NCBI GenBank assembly: GCA_025965735.1
Contig: JAOPWK010000324.1
Coordinates: 1-17,877 of the forward strand
Source: Frankiales bacterium
GTDB taxonomy: Bacteria; Actinomycetota; Actinomycetes; Mycobacteriales; SCTD01
Reading direction: 5' to 3'
DNA: 17,877 nucleotides
Shown here: piece by piece, positions 6,715 through 12,735 of the stretch
How the letters are laid out: every line of letters begins with the position of its first letter
Numbering within the stretch: the first letter of the stretch is position 1
Made by a program: the position numbers and the translations under genes
The notes under the pieces: model-generated
Told to the model about the DNA's origin: nothing
The model's database searches: none
Seen by the model: only the letters and a program-made list of their open reading frames with translations

Positions 6715-8631
6715 TCAAGCCCGGTCCGACGCCACCCGGTGCGCGACGGCCGCTCCGGCCAGCAGCCCCAGGCCGGTCAGCGCGGCCGCGGCCGCGGTCT
6801 CGGCCCCGGTGGCGGGCAGCTGCTGTCCCACCGGCTCCGGCGGTGCCGGGGCGACCACGACCGGCGGAGCGGCGGTGACCAGCCCGCGCGCCCGTCGCTC
6901 GAGGACGACCCGGTCGATCTCCACGCCGGTGTCGGTGACGGCGCGCAGCGTCATCGTGGTGCGCTGCCCGGGCCCGGCCGGGACCACGTCGACGGCGAGC
7001 ACGGCGTAGTTGTCGTAGCGGGCCTGCGACCAGTCCACGGTCTCCGGCTCCTGCGTCAGCGGGTTGCGCAGCGGGTCGGTGTCGACACCGGGACCGCGCC
7101 AGACGTAGCTGTTCACCACCTCGGTGCCGGCGCCGGCGGTGCTGTCCGGGATGCCGTCGCCGCGGTAGCGCTCGAGGCTGCCGGGCTGGAAGGGGTACCG
7201 CCCGCGGCCGCCCGAGCCGGCCAGGACGTACGTCGTGCCGTCGGTAGCCGGACGGACCGTCGAGCGGTCCGGCGCCTGCCGGGTGGAGACGCCGCCGCGG
7301 ATCGGGTTCGTCCGCTCGTACTGGTGGTTGTGCCCCTGCACCACGAGGTCGACGGAGTGCTTGTCGAACAGCGGGGCGAGCGCGTCGCGGACCCCGCCGT
7401 CGGAGGCGTGCGTCTTGCTGGTCGAGAACGCGCAGTGGTGGAAGAAGGCGACGATGAAGTCGACCGTCGGGTCGGCGCGGTAGGCGGCCAGCTGCTGGTC
7501 CAGCCACGCCACCTGGCGGCCGCCGCTGTAGCCGGTGTTGGCCGGGATCTCGGCAGTGAGGTCGTTGGCGTCCAGGCTGAGCACCGCGACGTTGCCGTGC
7601 GCGAACGTGTAGACCGACGGGCAGCCGCTCGGGCCGTTGGTCGGCAGGTCGAGCCGGACGAGGTGCCCGCCGTAGCCGTGCTGCGTGTCGGCGATCGGCG
7701 GCACGTTCTGCGGCGTCCCGTACATCGCCTCCAGGTCGTGGTTGCCGGTCGTGAACATCCACGGCGTGGTCGAGGCGCTGCGCTCGATCATCGCGAAGTA
7801 GACCGACCAGGCGAACGGGTCGTAGTCGTTGGTCGCCGGCAGCTGCGTGCTGTAGGTCTCCGGTGCGCCGATGCCCTGCGGGTCGGCGTAGCAGATGTCG
7901 CCGGCCAGCAGGTGGAACGCCGGCTTCTGCGCGGCTATCCGGTCGACCAGCGCGGACGCCGGGCGGGCGGCGCGCCGGGTGTCGTCAGCGTCGTAGTGGT
8001 TGGTGACGTCGTGGCCGGACCGCGGGTGCCGCACGTCGGTGCCGTGGTCGCCGAGCGCGGTGAAGGTGAACGGATCCGCGACCCGGTCGCGCCGCGGCGC
8101 GGTGGTGAAGGTGGCGTCCGGGGTGACCGTGCCGTCGGGCAGGCGGAAGCGGTAGTGGTAGGTCTGCCCGGGCGCGAGCCCGTCCAGGTCGGCGTGCACG
8201 AAGAACTGCTCGGCGCCGGTGACGACGGGGCCGACCGACGGGATCTGCGAGAGCAGGCGCCGCACCTCCACGGGCACCTTCGTGCCGTACGACGTGTCGC
8301 GTCCGAGGTCGGCCACGATCTGACCCGCGGGCGGCGCACCGCTGAGCTCGCCGCCGAGGCGCATCGAGGTGCGCGGGTCGTCGCCGTAGCTGAGGCGCCG
8401 CCCCACGACGCTGGCGCCGTCGGCGGCGTAGGCGCGGGAGAGCGACCGGGCGAACGGGTCCGTGCTGAGGGCCAGCGCCGCGAGGGCAGCGCCACCGCCC
8501 TTGAGGGCCGCGCGACGGCTGACGGGGTGCCGGCGCAGGTAGGCCGCGATCCAGTCCTGCTGCTCGGCGATCGTCATGTGCCGGGCCAGGTGGCGCGGCA
8601 CGCCGGCGTGCGGGACCTCGCTGCTCATCAC
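6715..8631 (-). CDS. Tat-exported, LPXTG-anchored purple acid phosphatase-like metallophosphoesterase
   Basis: A 638-residue surface enzyme. A long N-region leads to the twin-arginine motif SRRAALK (38-44) and a hydrophobic stretch ending near AYAA (67-70). A fibronectin-like N-domain (about 75-180) precedes the metallophosphatase domain. All purple acid phosphatase motifs are visible: GDHG (194-197), GDICY with the iron-ligand Tyr248, GNHD (297-300), FFHH (396-399) and GHNH (433-436). It should hydrolyse phosphate esters outside the cell with a two-metal centre; Tat export fits metal loading before secretion. The C-terminus has a Pro-rich linker, LPATG (605-609), a hydrophobic helix and a basic tail: a complete sortase signal. 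The start is GTG 8631, which follows a TACCGT -10-like element by 8 nt; ATG 8628 is the alternative. There is no Shine-Dalgarno. Confidence 0.9.
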   Translation of the reverse strand: MMSSEVPHAGVPRHLARHMTIAEQQDWIAAYLRRHPVSRRAALKGGGAALAALALSTDPFARSLSRAYAADGASVVGRRLSYGDDPRTSMRLGGELSGAPPAGQIVADLGRDTSYGTKVPVEVRRLLSQIPSVGPVVTGAEQFFVHADLDGLAPGQTYHYRFRLPDGTVTPDATFTTAPRRDRVADPFTFTALGDHGTDVRHPRSGHDVTNHYDADDTRRAARPASALVDRIAAQKPAFHLLAGDICYADPQGIGAPETYSTQLPATNDYDPFAWSVYFAMIERSASTTPWMFTTGNHDLEAMYGTPQNVPPIADTQHGYGGHLVRLDLPTNGPSGCPSVYTFAHGNVAVLSLDANDLTAEIPANTGYSGGRQVAWLDQQLAAYRADPTVDFIVAFFHHCAFSTSKTHASDGGVRDALAPLFDKHSVDLVVQGHNHQYERTNPIRGGVSTRQAPDRSTVRPATDGTTYVLAGSGGRGRYPFQPGSLERYRGDGIPDSTAGAGTEVVNSYVWRGPGVDTDPLRNPLTQEPETVDWSQARYDNYAVLAVDVVPAGPGQRTTMTLRAVTDTGVEIDRVVLERRARGLVTAAPPVVVAPAPPEPVGQQLPATGAETAAAAALTGLGLLAGAAVAHRVASDRA

Positions 8632-8639
8632 GGGTCAGG

Positions 8640-8645
8640 ACGGTA
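8640..8645 (-). promoter_or_regulatory. candidate -10 element TACCGT for the phosphatase gene
   Basis: TACCGT on the minus strand fits TANNNT and ends 8 nt before GTG 8631. The 57-bp gap from the STAS gene has no ribosome site, so a leaderless phosphatase mRNA is plausible. No -35 hexamer is evident. Confidence 0.35.
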
Positions 8646-8688
8646 CGGCGCGTGCGCAACCAGCAGGGGACGCCGCGGTGAACGCCCG

Positions 8689-9027
8689 CTAGGCGCGGAC
8701 GGCGGCCAGGGCGCGCGGCAGGTCCTCGTCGGCCAGCAGCGCGGCGAGGCCGACCAGCTCCAGGACCCGCCTCGACGGGGTGCCGGTGGGGGCGACGACG
8801 CGGAACCGCGAGCCGGCGCGCGACGCCTCGCGGCTGAGGCGGTCCACGAGCCGCACCCCGGAGCTGTCGCAGAAGGCCACGGCCGACAGGTCCAGCACGA
8901 CGCCGCGCGCGCCGTGCACCAGCGCCGCCGCCTCCTCGAGGATGGGCGGCGCGGTGAGGATGTCGAGCTCGCCCTCGGCGCGCAGGACGCGCACGCCGTC
9001 GTCGTCGGGCAGCTGCTGCACCGTCAT
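8689..9027 (-). CDS. rsbV: STAS-domain anti-sigma factor antagonist (RsbV/SpoIIAA-like)
   Basis: A 112-residue single-domain STAS protein. In partner switching, the unphosphorylated form binds an anti-sigma kinase and frees its sigma factor; phosphorylation of a conserved serine prevents this. The phosphorylation loop is intact as CDSSGV (53-58), with Ser55 or Ser56 the target, after the usual VVLDLSAVAF strand. The start is ATG 9027. It overlaps the TGA of the phosphatase/kinase gene as ATGA, so translation is almost certainly coupled, fitting a matched enzyme-substrate pair. It is the last gene of the RsbQ-RsbPW-RsbV set. No sigma factor gene lies nearby, so the final target is elsewhere. 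Confidence 0.9.
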   Translation of the reverse strand: MTVQQLPDDDGVRVLRAEGELDILTAPPILEEAAALVHGARGVVLDLSAVAFCDSSGVRLVDRLSREASRAGSRFRVVAPTGTPSRRVLELVGLAALLADEDLPRALAAVRA

Positions 9028-10934
9028 GCCGTCGCCCTTCGCAGCTGCTTGCGCAGCACCACCGTCGTGCCCTCGCCGGCCTCGACGACGACGTCGTCCA
9101 CCAGCGCTCCGATGATCGTGAGGCCGCGGCCCCGCTCCTCGGACGCCGTCGGCGTGCGCCACCGCCCGTGGTCCCGCACCTGCAGGACCACGTCTGCCGG
9201 ACCGTCGGTACGCGCGACCACGCGGGCCTGCAGCGTCACGCGCTCGGCCGAGCGCCGGCCGCTGCCGTGCTCCGCGGCGTTGGCGACCGCCTCGGAGGCG
9301 GCGAGCACGAGCTCCTGACGGGTGACCTCGTCGGCGCCGCGCTGGGACAGCCAGCTGCCCAGCTCGGCGCGGATGCCGGCGAGCCCGGACAGGTCGGCGG
9401 ACAGGTCGCGCTCGAAGGCGTTCGCGGCCCAGGACAGCAGCAGCACGCAGACGTCGTCCCGGCCGCGCTCGTCGACGAGCAGCCTGCTCGTCAGGGTCCG
9501 CACGGCCTCGCCGAGCGGCGCGGCGGCGACCTGTGCGGCCGCCTGGGACAGCAGCTCGAGGCCCTCGTCGAGCGAGCGGTCCCGCCGCTCCACGAGGCCG
9601 TCGGTGTAGAGCAGGAGGCGGTCGCCGGGCGACAGCTGCAGGCTCGCCTCGCTGCGCTCCTGCGGGTGGACGAACGCGCCGAGCGGCGTGGAGCGGCCGT
9701 CCCAGACGAGCGAGGGCTCGCCGTCGGCCGGCAGCAGCACGGGCGGGGGGTGCCCGGCGCACGCGTACCGGAGCAGCCCGGTGGCCAGGTCGAGCTCGGC
9801 GTACGCCAGCGTCGCCATGCCGGCTGCCTCGACCTGCTCGACGAAGCGGTCCAGGCGCGACAGCAGGCGGGCCGGGCCGACACCCGGACCCGCGACGGCG
9901 CGCACAGCGCTGCGCAGCTGGCCCATCGCGGTGGCCGCGCCGAGGCCGCGGCCGACGACGTCGCCGACGACGACCGACAGCACGCCCTCCTCGGCGAGGA
10001 AGACGTCGTACCAGTCGCCGCCGACCTCGAGCATCTCGACGCCGGGGCGGTAGACGGTGGCGACGGAGAAGCGGCCGTCGACGGGCGGCGCCCCGGCGAG
10101 CAGGGAGCGCTGCAGCTCGTGGGCGACGCTGGCGCTCTGCTCGTAGAGGTGCGCGCGGTCGAGGGCGAGGCCGGCCTGCTGTCCAACCGCGGTGAGGACC
10201 TCGAGGTCGAGCGGGTCGTCGCCACCTCCCTCGGGTGCGACGAGGCTGAGAACGCCTTGCAGGGCGGCAGATCCGTGCAGCGGGACGACGACGCGTCCGG
10301 CGTCCGGCACGGGAGCGCGCTCGTGCAGCAGGACCCCGGCCTCCGGCAGGGCGGCGCCCGTCTCGCCGGCGGACCCCACCGCTTCCAGACCTCCGGGTCC
10401 GGACAGCCAGAGCGTGCCGGCGGAGGCGCCGAGCGGCCCGGTCGACGCCGTCAGCAGCACGTCGGTCAGGGCATCGACGCCGACGGCACCGGAGAGCGCG
10501 GCGGTGACCTCCTGCAGCGCGGTGACCTGCTGCGCCGAGCGCTCCGCGGCGGTGCGGGCGGCGACCAGCTCGCGCTCGTAGCGCGACCGCTCGCGCGCAC
10601 CGGACAGCGCCACCTGCACCTGGCCGTCCGGCTGCTGGACCACCGCCGTCATGAGGACCGGCGTGCGGCCGGTGGGGGAGCGCAGCTCGAGCGCGACCTC
10701 CTCGACGCGGCCGTCGACGTGCAGCAGCGGCGAGAGGTGCGTCTCCCAGAAGATGCGCCCGCCGACGGACAGCAGGTCGCTGAAGCGGAGGCCGGCGAGC
10801 TCCTCAGGCGTACGGCCGGCCCACTCGCGCAGCAGCGCGTTCGCTTCCAGCACGGTGCCGTCGGCGCGGAGCGTCAGCAGGGCGCAGGGAGCGGTCTCCC
10901 ACCCGTCGACGGACGACGGGCTCACGCGGCTCAC
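9024..10934 (-). CDS. PAS-GAF-PP2C(SpoIIE)-HATPase phosphatase/kinase fusion (RsbP plus RsbW)
   Basis: A 636-residue cytoplasmic regulator. Domains: PAS (about 14-115), a charged helical linker (115-140) likely to form a signalling coiled coil, GAF (about 140-265), a SpoIIE-type PP2C phosphatase (about 270-500) and an RsbW-like HATPase (about 505-632). Phosphatase metal motifs are intact: GGDWYD (305-310), GDVVGRG (324-330), YTDG (443-446) and DD (493-494). The kinase has its N-box (EAVANAAEHG, with Glu548 and Asn552), DHG (588-590) and RGRGL (601-605). The phosphatase should dephosphorylate, and the kinase phosphorylate, the downstream STAS protein. B. subtilis RsbP has only PAS and PP2C in about 400 residues. 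The start is GTG 10934, overlapping the TGA of the RsbQ-like gene as GTGA; GTG 10925 is the alternative. Confidence 0.9.
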   Translation of the reverse strand: MSRVSPSSVDGWETAPCALLTLRADGTVLEANALLREWAGRTPEELAGLRFSDLLSVGGRIFWETHLSPLLHVDGRVEEVALELRSPTGRTPVLMTAVVQQPDGQVQVALSGARERSRYERELVAARTAAERSAQQVTALQEVTAALSGAVGVDALTDVLLTASTGPLGASAGTLWLSGPGGLEAVGSAGETGAALPEAGVLLHERAPVPDAGRVVVPLHGSAALQGVLSLVAPEGGGDDPLDLEVLTAVGQQAGLALDRAHLYEQSASVAHELQRSLLAGAPPVDGRFSVATVYRPGVEMLEVGGDWYDVFLAEEGVLSVVVGDVVGRGLGAATAMGQLRSAVRAVAGPGVGPARLLSRLDRFVEQVEAAGMATLAYAELDLATGLLRYACAGHPPPVLLPADGEPSLVWDGRSTPLGAFVHPQERSEASLQLSPGDRLLLYTDGLVERRDRSLDEGLELLSQAAAQVAAAPLGEAVRTLTSRLLVDERGRDDVCVLLLSWAANAFERDLSADLSGLAGIRAELGSWLSQRGADEVTRQELVLAASEAVANAAEHGSGRRSAERVTLQARVVARTDGPADVVLQVRDHGRWRTPTASEERGRGLTIIGALVDDVVVEAGEGTTVVLRKQLRRATA

Positions 10935-11728
10935 GCGGCGAGGTAGGCCGTCATCGCCGCGGTCAGCTGGTCCGGCGCGCTGAGGTTCGGGCAGTGCCCG
11001 GTGACGTCGAGCATGACCAGCTCGCTGTCCGGCAGGTGCGCCTGGACGTACTGCCCGACCTCGACGGGGGCGATGACGTCGTCGCGGCACTGCACGACGA
11101 GCGACGGCGTCGTGACGCGGGCCAGGTCGGCCCGGTTGTCGGACAGGAACGTCGTCCGGGCGAAGCGGCGGGCGATGGTCGGGTCGGTGCGGCAGAAGCT
11201 CCCGCTGAGCTCCTCGCCCAGCTCAGGGCGGTCCTGGACACCCATGATGACCGGCGCGATGTGCTGGGACCAGCCCAGGTAGTTGCCGTCCATCGTCTCG
11301 AGCAGCTCGTCGATCTCGTCCTGCCCGAAGCCGCCGCGGTAGCCCTCGTCGTCGATGTAGCGCGGGCTCGGCCCGACGAGCACCAGGCGCTCGAACAGGT
11401 CCGGCCGGTCTGCCGCGGCGAGCACGCCGATCATGGCGCTGACCGAGTGCCCGACGAACACGACCGGCGGCAGGTCCAGCGCCTCCACGATCTCGACGAG
11501 GTCCTGCGCGTAGCCCTGCAGCCGGCCGTAGCGGGCCGGGTCGTACGCGGAGAGGTCGGAGGCGCCGGCCCCGACGTGGTCGAACAGCACGACGCGGTGG
11601 GTGTCCTCGAAGGCGGGCGCGACGTAGCGCCACATGCCCTTGTCGCAGCCGAACCCGTGCGCGAACACCATCGGGGGCGCGTCGGCACGGCCGGTCACGC
11701 TGACGTTGTTCCGCAGGATCACGTCCAC
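10931..11728 (-). CDS. rsbQ: RsbQ-like alpha/beta hydrolase
   Basis: A 265-residue alpha/beta hydrolase that aligns by eye over its whole length with B. subtilis RsbQ (269 residues), which is required for RsbP to respond to energy stress and belongs to the same family as the plant D14/KAI2 receptors. Shared stretches include APAFEDTHRVVLFD, AYDPARYGRLQGYAQD, FVGHS followed by AMIG, LVGPSPRYI and FCRTDPTIARRFA. The catalytic triad is Ser95 (GHSVS), Asp217 (RDDVIAP) and His245 (GHCPN). It probably binds or hydrolyses a small hydrophobic signal and passes it to the PAS domain of the adjacent gene. The start is GTG 11728, matching the RsbQ N-terminus; a TACGGT -10-like element lies 7 nt upstream. 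The next gene overlaps by 4 nt (GTGA), as expected for partners. Confidence 0.92.
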   Translation of the reverse strand: MDVILRNNVSVTGRADAPPMVFAHGFGCDKGMWRYVAPAFEDTHRVVLFDHVGAGASDLSAYDPARYGRLQGYAQDLVEIVEALDLPPVVFVGHSVSAMIGVLAAADRPDLFERLVLVGPSPRYIDDEGYRGGFGQDEIDELLETMDGNYLGWSQHIAPVIMGVQDRPELGEELSGSFCRTDPTIARRFARTTFLSDNRADLARVTTPSLVVQCRDDVIAPVEVGQYVQAHLPDSELVMLDVTGHCPNLSAPDQLTAAMTAYLAA

Positions 11729-11735
11729 GGGGCAC

Positions 11736-11741
11736 ACCGTA
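11736..11741 (-). promoter_or_regulatory. candidate -10 element TACGGT of the rsbQ-rsbPW-rsbV operon
   Basis: TACGGT on the minus strand fits TANNNT and ends 7 nt before GTG 11728, with no Shine-Dalgarno between. A leaderless operon mRNA is plausible. No housekeeping -35 and no GGGTAT-type sigma-B -10 is visible, so sigma-B-type autoregulation is not obvious from the sequence. Confidence 0.33.
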
Positions 11742-11742
11742 G

Positions 11743-11760
11743 GCCCACCGCTCCGTGGGC
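11743..11760. promoter_or_regulatory. inverted repeat GCCCAC-N6-GTGGGC between divergent genes
   Basis: Perfect 6-bp arms around a 6-nt centre, in the 67-bp gap between the divergent rsbQ-like and HhH-GPD genes. It sits immediately upstream of the candidate rsbQ -10, where an operator would lie. A chance origin is possible. Confidence 0.28.
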
Positions 11761-11795
11761 TGGTACGCGTGGGGCTGGGGCGGCACGATGCGCTC

Positions 11796-12368
11796 ATGAC
11801 TCTGCACCTGTCGCAGGACCCCGACGCCGATGCCCTGCTCTCGTCCGACCCGCTGGCGCTGCTGCTCGGGATGCTGCTCGACCAGCAGATCCCGATGGAG
11901 AAGGCGTTCAAGGGCCCGCACGTGCTGCTGACCCGGTTGGGCTCGCTCGACGCGGCGACCATCGCGTCGTACGACCCGGTCGCCTTCGCCGAGCTGGTCG
12001 CCACTCCGCCTGCGGTGCACCGGTTCCCGGGCTCGATGGCGAAGCGGCTGCAGGACCTGTGCGGGGCGCTGGTGGAGCAGTACGACGGTCGCGCGGAGGG
12101 CGTGTGGGAAGGGGCTGCCGACGGCGCCGAGGTGCTGGCGCGGCTCGAGGCGCTGCCCGGGTTCGGGAAGCAGAAGGCGCAGATCTTCCTGGCGCTGCTG
12201 GGCAAGCAGCGCGGCGTGCGGCCGCGCGGCTGGCGCGAGGCGGCGGGGGCGTACGGCGAGGACGGGGCGCTGCGGTCGGTCGCGGACGTGACCAGCCCGC
12301 AGACGCTGCTGCAGGTGCGGGCGTACAAGCAGTCGGTGAAGGCGGCAGCAAAGGCAGCCAAGGGCTGA
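11796..12368 (+). CDS. HhH-GPD family protein, base-excision-repair type
   Basis: A 190-residue cytoplasmic protein of the uncharacterised actinobacterial HhH-GPD family (TIGR03252-like). Recognised stretches are LHLSQDPDADALL at the N-terminus, GMLLDQQIPMEKAF (about 28-41), HRFPGSMAKR, the helix-hairpin-helix core LPGFGKQKAQIFLALLGKQ (about 127-145) and GVRPRGWREAAG. Relatives are DNA glycosylases, but the family lacks the Cys4 cluster of endonuclease III, and its substrate has not been established to my knowledge. The start is ATG 11796, where the family begins; the frame stays open upstream only over the divergent promoter and rsbQ. There is no good Shine-Dalgarno; CACGAT ends 6 nt before the ATG and may be a weak -10. 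A hairpin with a T-rich tail follows the stop. Confidence 0.85.
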   Translation: MTLHLSQDPDADALLSSDPLALLLGMLLDQQIPMEKAFKGPHVLLTRLGSLDAATIASYDPVAFAELVATPPAVHRFPGSMAKRLQDLCGALVEQYDGRAEGVWEGAADGAEVLARLEALPGFGKQKAQIFLALLGKQRGVRPRGWREAAGAYGEDGALRSVADVTSPQTLLQVRAYKQSVKAAAKAAKG

Positions 12369-12374
12369 AGATCT

Positions 12375-12393
12375 GCGGGTCCACCCGCTTCTT
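12375..12393 (+). terminator. intrinsic terminator after the HhH-GPD gene
   Basis: A GCGGG-TCCA-CCCGC stem-loop starting 6 nt after the TGA and followed by TTCTT. It is short but is the only stem with a T-rich tail in the window. Confidence 0.5.
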
Positions 12394-12701
12394 GCGGCCG
12401 CAGCCGCGCCCGTGGAGGCGACCGCCTGTCGGTCGCGTCGCCGCGTTCGTACGCCCGCCGGTTCGTCCGTCCGTCGACTGTCCACGCGCCCCGCGACTGG
12501 CCGATTCATGCGTCAGCCGTCCACGCGTCCAGCGGCGGCCAGGTCCCCGAGCGGATCGCGGTGCAGCCGTGCGCCGCTGCACTCTCAACGGGTGCAGCCT
12601 TCTGCCGGTGCACCTGTTCCACCAGCGCACGGCATCACGGCGGGGGCTGCTCGCCACCGCGTTCTCGCCTGCAGCGCAGCAGCATTCGTCCTCCACATCC
12701 C
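12394..12701. other. intergenic region without a recognisable gene
   Basis: Most of the 367-bp gap between the HhH-GPD and DUF222 genes. The frame of the DUF222 gene remains open here, but the translation is low-complexity Arg/Ser/Pro with no family resemblance. Two weak stems are visible: GTGCAGC-N8-GCTGCAC (12561-12582) and GGTGCA-N12-TGCACC (12591-12614). I see no tRNA or recognised small RNA; a small RNA or long leader cannot be excluded. Confidence 0.4.
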
Positions 12702-12730
12702 TTGTCGTCGAACGTGTGTTCGAGTACGAT
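12702..12730 (+). promoter_or_regulatory. promoter of the DUF222-HNH gene (TTGTCG-17 bp-TACGAT)
   Basis: The -35 TTGTCG (12702-12707) and -10 TACGAT (12725-12730) are separated by exactly 17 bp, the best housekeeping-type promoter in the window. The -10 ends 5 nt before ATG 12736, so the mRNA is probably leaderless. The spacer is almost entirely filled by a LexA box. Confidence 0.72.
12708..12723. promoter_or_regulatory. LexA/SOS box TCGAAC-GTGT-GTTCGA
   Basis: A perfect 16-bp palindrome matching the actinobacterial and Bacillus-type SOS box (TCGAAC-N4-GTTCGA in mycobacteria). It lies between the -35 and -10, so bound LexA would occlude RNA polymerase and release it on DNA damage. The position and exact symmetry make chance unlikely. 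Confidence 0.82.
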
Positions 12731-12735
12731 GGGGC

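Noticed and set aside
6739..9318. Long plus-strand open frame opposite the phosphatase and STAS genes
   Set aside because: Shadow of GC-rich coding DNA; it spans several real minus-strand genes and resembles no family.
9168..10946. Plus-strand open frame opposite the phosphatase/kinase fusion
   Set aside because: Gln/Arg/Gly-rich shadow; the minus-strand gene has four recognisable domains.
10935..11090. Start of the phosphatase/kinase at 11090
   Set aside because: The added residues are Arg/Pro-rich and lie within the RsbQ-like gene; GTG 10934 overlaps its stop as expected.
11729..12361. N-terminal extension of the RsbQ-like protein
   Set aside because: It overlaps the HhH-GPD gene and extends far beyond the RsbQ N-terminus.
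12394..12701. tRNA or other structured RNA in the large gap
   Set aside because: GGTTCGT-like stretches occur, but no cloverleaf or anticodon arm can be built; only short weak stems are visible.
12412..12735. N-terminal extension of the DUF222 protein to 12412
   Set aside because: It would run across the promoter and SOS box, has no family similarity, and ATG 12736 gives the proper start 5 nt after the -10.
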